Assembly: GCF_021155765.1 (NCBI RefSeq)
Contig: NC_060115.1
Coordinates: 9,838,493-9,902,492 of the forward strand
Length of the DNA: 64,000 nt
Origin: Diprion similis
Taxonomy: Eukaryota; Arthropoda; Insecta; Hymenoptera; Diprionidae
Direction of reading: 5' to 3'
Shown here: positions 23,733 to 37,000 of the stretch, in pieces
How the letters are laid out: each line of letters starts with the position of its first letter
How positions within the stretch are numbered: position 1 is the stretch's first letter
Notes under the pieces: generated by a model
Told to the model about the DNA's origin: nothing
What the model saw: the letters and a program-made list of their open reading frames with translations, nothing else
Databases searched by the model: none
Translations under genes and position numbers: made by a program

Positions 23733-26700
23733 CATCCCTCGCGGAAAAAAGTCTCAACTTGGGTGTATATTCGCACAGCCAACTCATAGATAATGCTACA
23801 TTTCTATGAGACAAAAGTTGAGGGTCTTTTTCCGCGACGAACTCGTATTCCGAAATTTTAGTTCCTTAAGAATTATTGTAAAATTGAGAAAATAGAAATT
23901 TTCCTCCAATGTTTCATTACTATAACGTTACTAACTTCAACCTCGTATTATATGTTTCTTAAATTCCATACTTAATACAACGTTCTGGGTTTACATAGTT
24001 TTCACTTCAGTTTATGTAAACCTTATGAAAGCTTTGATATAGAAATCTGTATAGTCTTGAGTCCAAGGGAAATGAATGAAAATTTGGAGGAATTTCTGAA
24101 AGGAAAGTTAGCTACTACCTTATGGCTGTAAACTGTACTATTTATCTCAGTTTCTAATCTCGGTATATATGGTAGATAATTCCTGCACTAGTTATCGAAA
24201 TGACTCGAATCGAAAGCAGCCTGGGGTTGAGCTCGAATATCTCAATTATTTCGCAAATTATTCTGTAATTGACCTTGGATGTCCCGAATCGACGTATCGA
24301 CCTGCAGTCCATTCAGCTTATCGCCATGCCGATATCTTTTTTTATTTACTACATTAGTATAATTATTTGTAAGAGATACGGTCTGAACTGAGTACTGACT
24401 ATACAGCTGATACAGGCATTCGAATGAAATTCTGAAACAGGCTGAAGTTTTTAACGTTATTGTAATGATGTATCTTTAGAAATACTAGTTTTTTTTACCA
24501 ACTTTAGAGGATTACCTGAAATTTAATACGGCAACGTCAATAACCTCAGCCTCGTAATTCATTTGTAAATACGTGTTTTGATTCGGTGACTAACTGAAAT
24601 TCTTACAAACATTGATTTGTATAGATCAAGGAATATTCGGTTCAATCAAGGTTTCCCCAGATCTAACGATAAAGCATACGCGTACAATGTGAAAGATATA
24701 ATTGACGATCTTTTCTTGGATTCGTCACAATTTACGCATAATTGTATCGCGATTCGTGATGAATTTTAACTTCACCTGCTTTGCAGAAATCTGTTGGGCA
24801 AGTTTTATTTCTCTGAAATTTTTTTCCATTCTTTCTTTTTTGAAGTGAAACTTCTTTAGCACCGTTGTGATTTGGAACTCGATGAAACGAAAAAGAGTCC
24901 AGTATGGCGTCATAGCCAATGTGATGTATTTTTAATCATAGACAAAAAGCATGAAGTTTCACTTCTATCGCGCGTGGCTTCCACGCATAATATATATATA
25001 TTTTTTTTTTTCACTTCGGGTGATTATTTTGGGATATAGCACAGATACAGCACAGATACAGCTACTGACGTAAACATTCCTTTTAATCGACAGTCGCGTA
25101 GTTCTACAGTTTACATAATTCTCAAGGTCTCTATGTAAGGTCTGTAACCTCGTGTCTTGCCTATAATTGCTAGCACGACACTTTTGCTCACAGCACACAT
25201 TATATGTAGGTGCATACGTGATTCGATACATCAGCAGCTCTAACAGACTAAACAAGTTCTGACAGAGTGATTCTATACTCGTATTCGCAGCTGGAATTTT
25301 TCGTTGGAATCTTAAAACAAATCATGTGAAATATCAAGTGGAACGATCTGTATTGTATAGCTAATACGAAAATCATTTTGTTCATTTGAATATCTTACTT
25401 TTTGATCAAGCAATTAATGTTTGATCAGTGCAAGATCATGTTCTGTTGGTTCAAAAAAATCTTCCTTAACGGAACTGAATATTTAGTTGGAATAATCACA
25501 GCTCGAATCACAGTACCTATCATCATACCTAGTAGCACATCTATATCCCATCCGCTAAACTATCACACAGATAAATGACGAGATATATGTGTCTCAGTGA
25601 TACGAAGCTATTACCAGGTGATATGAAGAGATTTTCTGCAAAAATTCAGGGATTTTATGATTGTTTTAACAATTTGAAAAGAGTGAAAAAACCGATGAAA
25701 TAGTTGAGTTAACGAATGAAATACTCGCAATCAACAAAATATTTATGCAAAGTAAATATTTCGTTTAGCTCAAAAAAAAAAAAAAAAAATATTAAAAAGG
25801 AGCCAAATTTATTAGCCTATTCGTGATTGTAGATAGATTTATTTAACTATTTGTATGGAAACGACTTTGTGTTGTTTCGACTAGTCCATATATGTATTTG
25901 AGTCAGCAAAAGTACTTGCAGTTAGTCGATTTACATTCGCTGACTTAATTGGGTCGAGGAAACAAGTGGTACTTATAATACTATAAAATGTGAATGTGAT
26001 ATATTCATTACCACAAAATAATGTTTGAAGCAATGATTTTTTATCCAATTAAGTCGATTCGGTTCATTGCACGACTTTTTTATCTCCGTGTGCGTGATAT
26101 AATTTTACGATTACACAACGTTATAGAGTTTTCGAAGAAATACCGGCGACTTCATTGCCTGATGGGTCTACCAAGGTCTGATTTTTTGTATTTTCTATTT
26201 TCTCTCTTTAATTCTTTCAAATCTCCTTCTCGCGAAGCACGAGTAGCTATATATAGTATGATTGAAATATCGTTTTCCGTTATACCTTCGCTAGGGCGAT
26301 ATGCGGGAATTTCTCCCATGCGAGATAACTCTCCTCTCCGGCATTATGGATCCTGCTCGTTGTGATGGTGTCGAGGCTCATACCATCTCCAAGAAATATA
26401 ATCACGTTCTTAGCTGTATTTGTATTCCACACGTACGACAATGATTCTTTCAATTCCATGTTTGCTGAATCATGCCAATAATGTTTATCTGTGGTGTTAA
26501 TTAGAAAAAAAAAAAAAAAAGAGGATAATAAGTAACGAGAATTTCACATTTGCCTCTACTCGATCTGTATTTCGAAGGAAATATGCATTTTACTATATTA
26601 TTAGTAGGAATAGTGAATGATCTAGGCCAAACACACCGGTGAATTAACATCCGTGTTAAAATTACTACAGATAAGTTCATTTTTCTGTAGATTGTTCTTT

Positions 26701-27313
26701 TTTTGGTGGTTGTTCGTACACTCCTGCAGACACCTTGTAAAATCTTTGCACGTTGTTACAGTACAACACTGAACTCTTGTCAAACGAATATTTCTTCTCC
26801 GGTAGGAGTAAAAAACTAGAATTGTTGATTGATAGAAGGACCGGAATATCGAATTTTCATAGACGCGTAAATCTTATTCATAAAATTCAAAAACATGAAA
26901 AGTTTAAGTATAGAAAATTGCAATTATAGAAAGTTGAAAATACAGAATGAGGATATGTAGACAGGTAAAAATATCGAACGGTCAAAAAATCGAGAATCTG
27001 GACACGATTCTACATATTATCGAGAGGCATTCTATTTGTTCTATTCTTTTACTTCTCCATACTCTTACTTTGAATGTTTTTAAATTTCATAAATTAAGTT
27101 TTCGCTGCTTTAAAAATTCGATAGTGTGACCCCTCATTTTTTTCATCTTTCTATATTTTCTTTATCCTTAATAATATTGACGACATATGGGTATGGAACC
27201 TGAATAAAGAGCTCACCTTCGGCGCAATATATTTCGTCAATGAAGATCAGCGCTACCGTTGTCGTTAGAAATATACGAAAAATTGATACAATTCCTCGTA
27301 AAAAGAAACCCAT
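20536..27313 (-). CDS. ALP: Alkaline phosphatase, GPI-anchored, complete
   Basis: Hydrolyses phosphate monoesters at the outer cell surface. Eight exons: 27217-27313, 26286-26488, 23046-23238, 22657-22820, 22117-22464, 21781-21979, 21155-21376, 20536-20711. All are GT-AG and in frame, giving 533 residues, the usual length. Residues 1-30 form a signal peptide. [10 protein letters not shown] carries the metal ligand D67. [11 protein letters not shown] carries the nucleophile S111. [11 protein letters not shown] carries E337, D342 and H346. [11 protein letters not shown] carries D383 and H384. DEAHHSGTD carries H464. [19 protein letters not shown] is the family C-terminal block. The tail [10 protein letters not shown] is followed by a hydrophobic segment ending LPRLHR, as in GPI-anchored members. 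All metal ligands and the serine are present, so activity is expected. Odd: [11 protein letters not shown] replaces the usual GGRIDHxHH. Intron 2 (23239-26285) is 3 kb and carries a polyA run and a nested hairpin. Confidence 0.95.
23239..26285 (-). other. Large intron of the phosphatase gene
   Basis: AT-rich, no second gene seen. It holds an A run at 23704-23732, a nested hairpin at 23739-23837, a TA-rich patch at 24990 and an A run near 25771. The 114-codon plus frame at 26021-26365 is mostly the antisense of exon 2. Confidence 0.6.
23739..23837. repeat. Nested hairpin next to a polyA run
   Basis: Outer arms 23739-23760 (TCGCGGAAAAAAGTCTCAAC...) and 23815-23837 (...TTTTTCCGCGA) pair along about 20 of 23 bases. 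Inside, CTCATAGA (23783-23790) and TCTATGAG (23803-23810) pair perfectly. A 29-base A run ends seven bases upstream. It could be a small MITE end or a structured RNA. Confidence 0.7.
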
Positions 27314-27451
27314 GATGTCTAGGAGCGGAAAGCCGGAACTGGACTTGTTGCGTACGAAGCGTCCAAACGACTAACATCGTGTGACTCTTCGCTAGATTTA
27401 CTTTAATTCTACATCTAGAGGCTTGCGACAAGTAAGTGTTAGTGTGGCAGC
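27314..27451 (-). promoter_or_regulatory. Phosphatase 5' leader and proximal promoter
   Basis: Sequence directly upstream of the phosphatase ATG. No TATA box is obvious. The hAT-type MITE begins 138 bp upstream of the ATG, so the promoter either is very short or includes the transposon. Confidence 0.35.
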
Positions 27452-28240
27452 CAGTGATGGCCCGAGGAGGTGCAAAGATACGAGCGCATAGGGCCCCGCG
27501 CTTCTGAGGCCCCGAGCACTGCCACGCGGTCGGTGGCCGATCACCGAAAGTGAAAAAAGTAGAAACAATGTCTTATTGTGCTGGGATTGTAACGGCTGAT
27601 CATATATCATACATTTTTATCACGATGTGTCAAAGTAAATGAAATTTATTCGTATTTGAAAAGAAGACAAGTATTTAATGCAATTTATTATTGAACTTTA
27701 CAGAGTAATATATTTTATTGGAGTTTTTTTTATTAAATATTACTAAATCATGCTAATAAAAAAAGTGAATTGTAAGAGTATTTATAGCTTTCCACGCCAA
27801 CTTGGCAAAATTTTGAAAGTTGTTGCATTCTGTGAAAAATGATTTCTTGATTTTTTGCTAACTTTTATTAAACATGGTTTTAGAGTAATAAATTTTTGAT
27901 GAATTCATATTTTTGATCATCGCTCATCTTACAAACACTTTGCTTCCATTGCATGGATTTACAAAAATTATTATTTACTATTATTATTTATCACGGAAGC
28001 AATTTTTTTTTTGGCATTCGATTTATAAATGATTTTTATGTGATTGAATTATTAACTTCATAAAAATAATTTATTTACTAATTATTTTCATGCATTCCTT
28101 CAGTTCTTAAATACGATAATAATTTGTGCAATGTAATTAATAACAAAGTCGAATGAATCATTATTTACTCGTACGAAATTTGTTTCGAGGCCCCGTAAGT
28201 CAATTTTGTTCAGGCCCCGATTTTTTTCGGGCCGCCACTG
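27452..28240. mobile_element. hAT-type MITE, 789 bp, with decayed target duplication
   Basis: Starts CAGTGATGGCCCGAGG and ends, inverted, CAGTGGCGGCCCGAAAA. The flanking octamers GTGGCAGC (27444-27451) and GCGACAGC (28241-28248) match at six of eight positions, as an aged 8 bp hAT target duplication would. The interior is AT-rich with AGGCCCCG blocks near both ends and has no transposase frame. Confidence 0.8.
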
Positions 28241-28248
28241 GCGACAGC

Positions 28249-31200
28249 CGCGTCTCAACATTCAATGTGCGAGAGGAACCGGAAAAAGTGGGGATAGAAT
28301 GAAAAAGTGACGGGAGGTAGGACGGTGGCGTCTCTAAAAGAGAGTGTTAAGAGGATGTTATAGTCAGTCCTTACCGACCGAGCAAAGTTTCATTTATTTT
28401 GACCATTATCAAGCCTAGGCATCACTGACCGTGAAAATTTCGCAGATAGCGTAATTCTGCACGATGCAAAGATGGAAAAAAACTTTCCCGTTTCACACCA
28501 GAGTAACGTTTGAAAATGTATTTTTGTAAATTTTCCGAAATCAGCGATGAAACATTAATGCGTTGTCCTGCATTCGGTCTACCCTATTGAATTTTTTTGT
28601 TGAATAAACTAGAGATATGAACACGGTTACTCGGTCGGTAAATGTAGTATTACCATTACGTGGCCTTAACTGATGGTGTTAAAAAATTAATGTACACTGG
28701 AATCGAGTATGAGAGTAGATCGCGAGAGTCGATGCGAAATTTCTTAGTCTATTAGAACGATGTCAGCAATAGCGGATAAAAATTGTTCAAATAAAAAGAT
28801 TACTATCCCAATAGAAGAGAAAAATATATGTAAGTATAGAATTTGAGACAAAACAGTCTGACTATCAACAATTTTGAATACATCAGAGGTTTGACGAAAA
28901 AAAAATTTGCAGTGATATTATGTGCAATTTGTAAAATGATCTGAACGAGATTTGAAGTTTGAATATAATATAATTGCTTATAAAATTCATGACAAATTTT
29001 AATGTGAGACTTAAAAAATTCTTCAACAATCAAATTCATCTCTCCAAGTTGTTATAAAATCGAAATCTGTGAAAAGAGATAATTCTGTCGCATCAACTCG
29101 TTGATTGATCTTTTTGTTGTGATACGTGGTCTTGGCAACGCAAACAAGGATTCGCAACGTGTAATCAGTGAGTCGTAACACAATGCATCAGCTTATGTCG
29201 AAGCATGTAATTACAATTGTCTGTACCACGTTGGCATGCAGGTCTTATCTTTGTCAGTGATAAACAGATTAAAGGAATGCGAGGCTGGTAATGACTTACC
29301 ATCAGACCGTTACTTCAGTTATCAGTCGAGACATATGTAATGCCTACAGATCAAATACAACTTTCGATGTGTTATCATGCTTTGACCGATTACATGATTT
29401 TTTGCATATATCGCAAGCTAGATAGAGTATCTTTCTATTCTTTTTCGGAGAATAATTTCTCAACAAAACATGTATCGATCAGTGTAAAACTGATTAAAAA
29501 TTCGTTGGAAAAAAGCGAAAGAAAATTAGAATTTCAAATTGCATTCGTGCATACTCATTGCGATTCGAGAATTTTTCCTTGTGAATTAATAAAAAAAGCA
29601 GATTTCAATTACTTATGTACCAGAGTTGAAACGACTCATAATTTCGTCTGGTTTCTACTGTCGTCGTTTAAACTCGTGTGTTCATCATCGCTAAATAATA
29701 CTAGACGGTGCTGTCGCTGGTTTAGGATTTTGAGAACTAATTGGTAACTGCGCGAAAAATATGGACGGTTGTTAAGGCAGCCACTGACGACGTTACACGT
29801 TAAACTCTCAGGGTAACTGTTCGCGTATTGATTTTTTCTCACATTGTGGTGCTAACAATAAGCCCATTCCGCTAGGCATTCGGAGACTTCTGTTTCGTGG
29901 CGTGGTTTTTGCACTAAGAAACTAAACGGAGACGATGGAACGAATTTCAGCGTGATTTTGAAAATCAGTCTGTAAAATTTATTCATACGTTTGCAGAAAT
30001 TTTTTTTTTTCTCCACATTTTCCAGGAAGATAACAATTCAACAATCCGAGAGTTTTTGTTACTTGTATTTACGATCGTTAGGGAAATTATTGTATGTATA
30101 TTAGTACGGTATTAATCTATTTAATTATATTGTCCACATACCTTAAAATTTCTCCGATGAACAGCTGATTTGGCTCCTCATAAAAATAATTGAGAGTTAC
30201 GATTTGCCAGTGTTTGCCCGACGAACTACGTTTTGAACAATTTCTATCTACTTCCTTAGTTGAAAAGAATTGTTTTTCTTAATTACAATATCAAAATAAA
30301 AATAAAAAAAATACAATTCAAGCTATTATTAATAGCTTCCTTGTTTTTGTTTTTTCTGCACGCCGAGCAAAAAAATCAGACACCCGAAAGAAACACGATG
30401 CACTTAATTTAAATAATACAATATATTTTGTATATTCAACTAATGGTCAGTTTTATTTGAATCGGGGAAAATTTCGGTTTGTAAAGATTAAAGTTTGTAA
30501 CATAGCATTTTATGTACAAATTGCTATGCATTAAGCTCATCCAAATGTTAATGCGAGCTCATTTCGTCTCTCTTTATCGCTTTCAAGCTGTTCCGTAGTA
30601 GATTACCTTGTCGAATATTCTCAAATAGCATATGTTGTGAGTGAATCGTGTATACATTGTATAAAAGCTCTGACATGAATAACAATCAATGTTTAAAGAT
30701 CATTATATTACTGTTCGGTGAAATTCAACGAAATATAACGTATCAAAAGTTATCATCACGTATCAAATTAATGGCGTAAGCAAACGACGGAAGTGTGCAT
30801 GTAATGGAGAAGCTATCAACATTGCTAACATCGATAATTACTTCTGCTAATGGAACCTTTTCATATAGCCTCAAGACAGGGCTTAAAAATTCCTGGTATA
30901 AAGCAGAAAATAGTGTTTTCCGTTGAAACAAATGTAAACGATACTTGTATTTACGTATCCGATACTCCGGATCACTCGAACCACAGCATGACCCCCCCAC
31001 TGTTTTCAATTTCATTTCCTTGCTAGTGATAGAATGTCGTTAAGAGTGTCTAAATTATTTAATTTTTGAAAATGGATTTGCTGTAAATAATTACGCGGTC
31101 CAAGGAACCTCTGTTGTAGCTATAATTAATTTTGATGAAATTAATCTACACGGTAAATACTTTACTAAGATAAGAATATAAAAAATTTCGAGTCTAAAGT

Positions 31201-31850
31201 GGAACAGAAAAAATAGCACAAAATTATCAGGAAGAAGACCGAGATTTAAATACGAACAGCAAAATCATCAAACTAGAGATTTGACTTATTTTAGTGACAT
31301 TTTTTTTTTTTTTTTTAACTATGATTTTTTGAATTGAACAGTTTTTTTTTTTTTTTTTTATTTGTATGCTCGAATCTCTGGAACTGAATGCGCGACTATC
31401 TTACCCATGGGGTCAAAATTTTAGTTATTTGTATTTTACTATTTTCACCCTCGCTAATCATTAAGGATCGCTTATCATATACGTATAGAGGAAAGTTGAA
31501 ATATTTGGGATGATAATAGAAAACAGGTGACATGATAAATGAGACAAATATTTATTATACACGTTTATTGTATTAAAATTTATCACACACTCGATAATAT
31601 ACTGACAGGTACCTTTGAAAAAAAAAAAACAACATGATTTCGCGAAGAAAGTTTGCAATTTTTAACATAGGCTTAAATTTTCGCCCAATTTTTCACGTTG
31701 TGCATACCTACCATTGCCATGCACTAATGCATTAGTATACATTAGTAGATACAAATTAGACACACCAGGTATAATATAATGCGATCGGATGAGATAAGGT
31801 ATAACAACAACAACAAGACGCGCGTGGGTCTCGCGCATTGAAAGTAAAAT
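28249..31850. other. Intergenic AT-rich stretch; no gene supported
   Basis: Two isolated frames, 29340-29747 (plus, 135 codons) and 30743-31015 (minus, 90 codons), have no recognisable domain, no plausible splice partners and no G+C rise. T runs lie at 31302-31318 and 31340-31359. Nothing else seen. Confidence 0.5.
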
Positions 31851-31859
31851 GAGAAGAAT

Positions 31860-32250
31860 CTATTGATCGCGTATTTTTTCTTACCCCGTCGTCGTTGCTT
31901 GGGGGGGTCGGAGCGGACGGAATTAAAGATGGCGGGAGTTTTTCCATTGTCTTTCCCCTACTCCCCCCACGACCACCCCCACCCCCACCCCCACCCCTTC
32001 CGCTCTTCTCCTTCCGCCCCCACCCCCACCCCCTCCCACTCCACTTTGCGAAGCGAACCGAAGCAAAGGAAAGTAAAGTGAAGTGGAGGAACGGAAAGGA
32101 AAGGAACGGGAAGAAAAGGAGGGATGAAAAATGGGCAGGGATATTTTAAAGGGAAATTTAGACGGAGGCTGGCCTGCACCCCCCTCCGTGCCTTTATCTT
32201 TCTTTCTTTCTTTCTCTCCCTCTCGTTATTGTGCCTTGTTTTTCTCACTC
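31860..32250. promoter_or_regulatory. G+C-rich island 1 with YY1/Pho-like site and pyrimidine/purine tracts
   Basis: AAGATGGCGG at 31926-31935 (plus) is followed by CCACCC repeats (31975-32035) and a GGAAA/GGAAC purine tract (32075-32130). Long C/T-rich frames here are compositional. It looks like a promoter or Polycomb/trithorax-type element; function is inferred. Confidence 0.35.
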
Positions 32251-32811
32251 TCGCGCATCAGCATCCCTCTCACAGATACTTACTGCCGAAAGAGCGCAAC
32301 TGCTAGGGGCGAAATCGTTTCTCAAGAAATTCGTAGGAAAGAAATTAACCAGTGGAAATACGATAAGCGTACAAGTTCTATGTCATTTTATTTTTTTTTA
32401 TTTTTTCTTCTCTATCACAATCGTACAGGATATAATTTTGAATAATCTAATTTCTGGATATTTTGCGAAATGACGGAGCTGTGTGTAGATTGGTATTATG
32501 ATGCAGCAGTGAGAATTTCATTGTGGTTAATTAATACCGACAGTTATATATGTAGAACGATTTGGTAATTGAATAGTCCCGTTATTGGAATTAGTGAAAT
32601 TAAATCGAACGTGACGTCATAATCATATTCCCATCAGATCGCAACGTTTAGGTATGGTTAGATATTTCGCTCTATTATTTTCTCATCTATGCTTTGCCAG
32701 GCGAGAATTTTTCCGATCAAAAAACAAAGCGACAGAAAAGTTTTGAAGTAAATGAGATTAGCTTCAAAATTAGGTAGGTACCTACTCGTATGGCGGGCAA
32801 ACGAACTTCCT
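32250..32811. other. AT-rich stretch between island 1 and a MITE
   Basis: No gene seen. Contains TGACGTCA-like CGTGACGTCATAAT near 32609. Confidence 0.4.
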
Positions 32812-33105
32812 ACACTCTATTGGAAGTTTTATTCGGATACGGAACAGTGAATTCACTATAAATTTACTGTTTATTCAATTTACAAATACAATAAATTTAC
32901 CACACACTTTGGTAAATTGAAATTACTTTTTTGTGGGATTTTTTTCTAAATTTTTGGTAAAGTCAAAGGTTTTTATCGTAAATCCAAGGGAAATATATAT
33001 ATATAGTAATTTACGTTGCTTTACCGAATTTGTAAATTTGTCAGTTGATTTTGTAATTTGACAAATCTTTTGTAAATTCACAGTCATTTTTAACAGCGTA
33101 CACAT
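32812..33105 (+). mobile_element. MITE family with GAATTCACTATA block, copy A
   Basis: Shares a long block (GGAAGTTTTATTCG, then ACAGTGAATTCACTAT, then ATTTACAAATACAATAAATT) with the reverse strand of 47035-47130. The right end TTTTTAACAGCGTAC is matched inverted at the end of copy B (CACTGTTAAAAATTTC), suggesting terminal inverted repeats. Non-coding. Confidence 0.7.
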
Positions 33106-36100
33106 CGTTTTCACCACAAAAGCATCTTGAATTACAAGTTTGTGACTTGAGAAACTTGCGTTGAGCAAGGTTAGTTTTTGGAACGGTTTACCACCGCCTT
33201 AGTCTACAGTTAAGAACGATTAAGTTGAAACTATTTTCCAAGTTCACTAAATGATCATTTTATCCTTATGTCGCGTCGTACGGATTACATTATCGTACTC
33301 GGTATGCTCGTACTTACTCGTTATTACAATCGCCGAATTCCGCGTTATATGTTTTATCTGACGATTAAAAATTACGAATAAAATGATGAATTATTGAATT
33401 TCTTTTTCTTCAACGTCACGAAATGATATCCTATAACATGTTTTTCTATTTCTGTGGTAAATTTATCTTATCGATTTGATGTCACGCCTTTCGAAAAATC
33501 ACAAACTTACTTTCTTCCTAATACTTTTTACCAACAATAATTGAACAAATAATAATTAATTCGTAGGTAAAGAGGTTAATCTATTCCAAGATCATTTCAT
33601 TTCTTCCTTTTCAGTTCAATTAACCAAGTCAAGTTAGTATTTTTGTCCATCATGCTTTTTTTTGGAAGAAAAGGAAAAAACGTTCAGAAACAATGTTCTC
33701 AAAACCGCATCGGTTTCTACGGAGATTCTGATAACGAAAATTTCTGAACAAGTAGGCTGTTGGTAACCTCAAGTTTTTGGCACGAAATATAGCGAAAAGA
33801 TGTACTCGAGATGTTTTCGTTACGTCGAGAGGACAGAAGGTCGGAGTATAGTAGACGTAGAAATGCGTATAATAAGTGAAGCTGAGAAACAACGAGACGG
33901 GGGCGGGGATAATGCGAAATGTATGTAGGGAAATATCGCGACTTAATTGTTCTTGTTTTCGCCAAGACGAGAGTCGGCTCTGCCCTGTTTTTTATTACGT
34001 TTGGACAGGCGCGTTCGCTTGGTTTGTGTATTAAAATGAGTAGGCATCGTCTCACCTACCCAGTGTTGAAAAGTTTTCACGGAAACGTCAACTTTCAAGT
34101 TACAACCCAAAGTTCAAACGGAGATAAGGCAGGCGGTACTCGTTTACTCTTCCCAGCTTCACCTCAAAGTGTGTTGTCGCATTGTCTTATTTTGTCACAA
34201 CGGATTTCGAATCGAAATATCGCCACAAAACGGTGCTGAAAATAAAAAGAAAGGCAGTTATTCATCAAATATGACAATTTTAAAAATATTTTAAAATATA
34301 TTAAAATATCAAATTACACACTCTCTCTCTCTCTCTCTTGATTGAATTACAAAAATCATTTAGATGTACCGATGAGGTACTGTCAGACACTCGCTTACTC
34401 TTATGAAAAGAAAAAAAAAAAAAAAAAAAGAAAAGCAAACTCGTGGGCTAGATAATTGATGAGTAAATGGAAAACGCTAAGTTAAGATGCTGAGAATTAA
34501 TAGAACTTTTGGAATTGTGGTACCAAATTACTTTCGATTATGTTAACCCTTCTTCGGTTTCTTCCGAATTCACAAACCCGTAACGTTGCAAAGCTTACGT
34601 GTATTTCTGTACACGAGGAAAATTACAAAAGTCTATTTCACGTCTAGCAAGGTTTTACAGCATACCATCAACTCTAATGATCTGTTTAAAATCTATCTCC
34701 ACGATATTGGACTCCTCCATTTATCTACTATTCTAAATAAACATTTTAAACAAATTGTAAGACTTGTACGAATCTCGTCAAAAATTATTCTTACGTCTCT
34801 TTTCTTGAGTATAATCGTGTAATAAGAAGAGAATTAAAAACGGCTGTAAGTTCCTGCATTCAAAAATTCAAAAATTTTAAAATCCCGGTGAAAAAATATT
34901 TTTTCTTTACTGCTCTGTTATTTATCGTCTGATTTTGAAAAAAAAAAAATGATTACTTACATCCTATTTTGATTTTTCTCGCCCAAAATCTCTGCAGCCG
35001 AATATCCTCGATCGTGATGTTTCTGCGACTGACCTCGGTCACGAACTATAAACACGTTATGGACACCCCGCGTGTGGAAAGCTTCTGTCGCTGCAGAAGC
35101 GGCGTGTATAAATGTCAGGGGACCCCGTACAGGCGTAACCGTAGCTTTAATGTCCCGTGGTCATACGGGCTGCGATCACGGCCGGTCAAACTGGTATGCA
35201 AATTATCTGACCACCCCAAAAAGGGTTTATTTCATTTTTTCTTTTTTTTTAACCCCCTTTATTATCCATCCGGGCAGTCCAAGCAGCTGTCCGCGACCGA
35301 CCAGAATCGCTGCTCTATTGTGTCCTTCAACGGCTCGACAATTGTGTTTATTTTACGCAACACACATATTGTGTATTCACCCAATTATTGGACAGTTGGT
35401 ACGATTTTGATAAAACGCACGATGCACGGAATTATCGTTTAGTTTTATTCTGATAGGCTTATATTCATGCACTGACCATTGAACGGTCGTAATTATCGAT
35501 ATCTACTGTCGAAAGTTTGTCAGTCGAAAGTTAATTGTATTTAATAGCATCTTGTATACTCATTTTATTTAATTAATATATCTTGTTTAAATAGACTGAC
35601 CATTCGGTCGCCTGGTACTTTTTTTTTCTTTCAAAGTTTTTTGAAATAGATAGAAAACCACATCGCCCGATGTTATCTGTCTTGTAAATTTTTTTTTTAT
35701 CATTTACTTGTCGTGTTATTGAAAATTTTCCGATCCAATTATTTCCTGCTAAACTGCAATTTTCGTTCTTCTTCTCATTCAGTGACTTGCGTGTTTTACC
35801 TGTACGCAGGAGGAGAAATTAGGGATGGAAAATAAGTGTTTTTCTCCCCATTTCGTACGATATAAAGTGAAGGGGTCGGAAAATAAAACAAGGAAAAAGA
35901 AAGGTACGGAGAAAAAGAGAAGTCAAATAGACTGCGCAAAGTTATTAAAATTCACAGCAGCTCCCAAGCTTGTGCCGGCTTAGAAATTAATTTGAGTTGG
36001 TTAATTTTTTCATGTAAATGCTAATTTTCGCTCCTTCGGCGTATCGCTAATTAAGGTATAATATATATATACAGATATAAACTGAGGCTTTGATATTAAA

Positions 36101-36400
36101 AAATTATTGAAAAGAATTTTCATCGGTGTTATATTATACCCATATACCGTGTACTTTGTACAATAAAACGTACCGATGAAAAAATACATATATATGTCAC
36201 CACAATTGGCTTCTTCAAATTCTACATTTGGATTCAAGCGTTAAGTACGACCAGTAACTTCTTGAGACGAAGATAAAAAATAAAAATAAAAAAGAAAGAA
36301 AAAAGCGAAGAAATACAACACCGATGTAATTAATGTTAATTTAATTATCATAAACGCTCAGTGTACGATTATCTTTTGAGAAGATTAATAAAAGAATATC
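33106..36400. other. Intergenic; no gene supported
   Basis: AT-rich with a CT run (34321-34339), an A run (34408-34429), and a small perfect stem GCTTCTG/CAGAAGC at about 35079-35098 in a G+C-richer patch (34980-35330). The overlapping plus frames at 34969-35442 (157 and 112 codons) lack any domain signature. Confidence 0.45.
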
Positions 36401-37000
36401 GATTTTTGGCCACCCAACCCCTTTGAGTACACAGGGTGGCTGGCCAGTTGAGGCACGAAACGTGCCGAAGTCGTTCTCAGAAACTGGTACGAAGCTGGTA
36501 CAAAGAAAGCATCTAAATACTTCGTATATAGCAGCAGTCCGCGCCCAAGTAACAATAAAATCTGATTTACCAACATTGTTTTCCAGGGGACAATGCTCGG
36601 CCGAGATAAGTTATGACGTCATAAGGCAACGCTCGAAGGCGAAACAAAAGAAGATCTAGCTACGCCGCGGCTCCGGGTTGGCGGTAGGCGGAAGGGCGAA
36701 AGGGGGGGTGGAGGGCAGGTAAATAATAAAGACGAGTTTTTAATTGTACCATAAATTTAAACGCTTTTGTTTTTAACGTCGCGCTCCCATGTTTCTCTGA
36801 ACCGAACTCGGAGCCCTGCTCGTCCGCCATATTGGATGATTGTTTCTTCTCTTTGCGGAATAATAACTCGCCCCTCTTTGCGCCTCTCCTTTTGCGTCTC
36901 CTCCTCGCGAATCTTCGCCTGGACCATCGCTACGCGCGATCCAGATGGAGGTGGTGCAGTTCAGGGGTAGGTATCGAATGACGCAATTGTTGTATTAGCT
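36400..37000. promoter_or_regulatory. G+C-rich island 2 with perfect CRE palindrome and YY1/Pho-like site
   Basis: Carries GCCACCC/GGGTGGC inverted (36410-36440), the triloop stem GGCACG-AAA-CGTGCC (about 36452-36466), the 14 bp palindrome TTATGACGTCATAA (36611-36624, an ATF/CREB-type site), a G run near 36700, and CCGCCATATT (36824-36833, Pho/YY1 core on minus). The minus strand has a 57-codon frame starting MADEQGSEFG at the YY1 site; I do not trust it without transcripts. Confidence 0.4.
36611..36624. promoter_or_regulatory. Perfect CRE (ATF/CREB) palindrome
   Basis: TTATGACGTCATAA, a perfect 14 bp palindrome with the full TGACGTCA core. Confidence 0.7.

Noticed and set aside
26021..26365. 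114-codon plus frame
   Set aside because: Partly the antisense of phosphatase exon 2.
29340..29747. 135-codon plus frame
   Set aside because: AT-rich region, no domain or splice context, protein not recognisable.
36824..36960. Minus-strand frames starting MADEQGSEFG or MVQAKIREEE
   Set aside because: About 56 codons each, overlapping one another, no family match; the ATG lies inside the YY1-like site, which explains it equally well.
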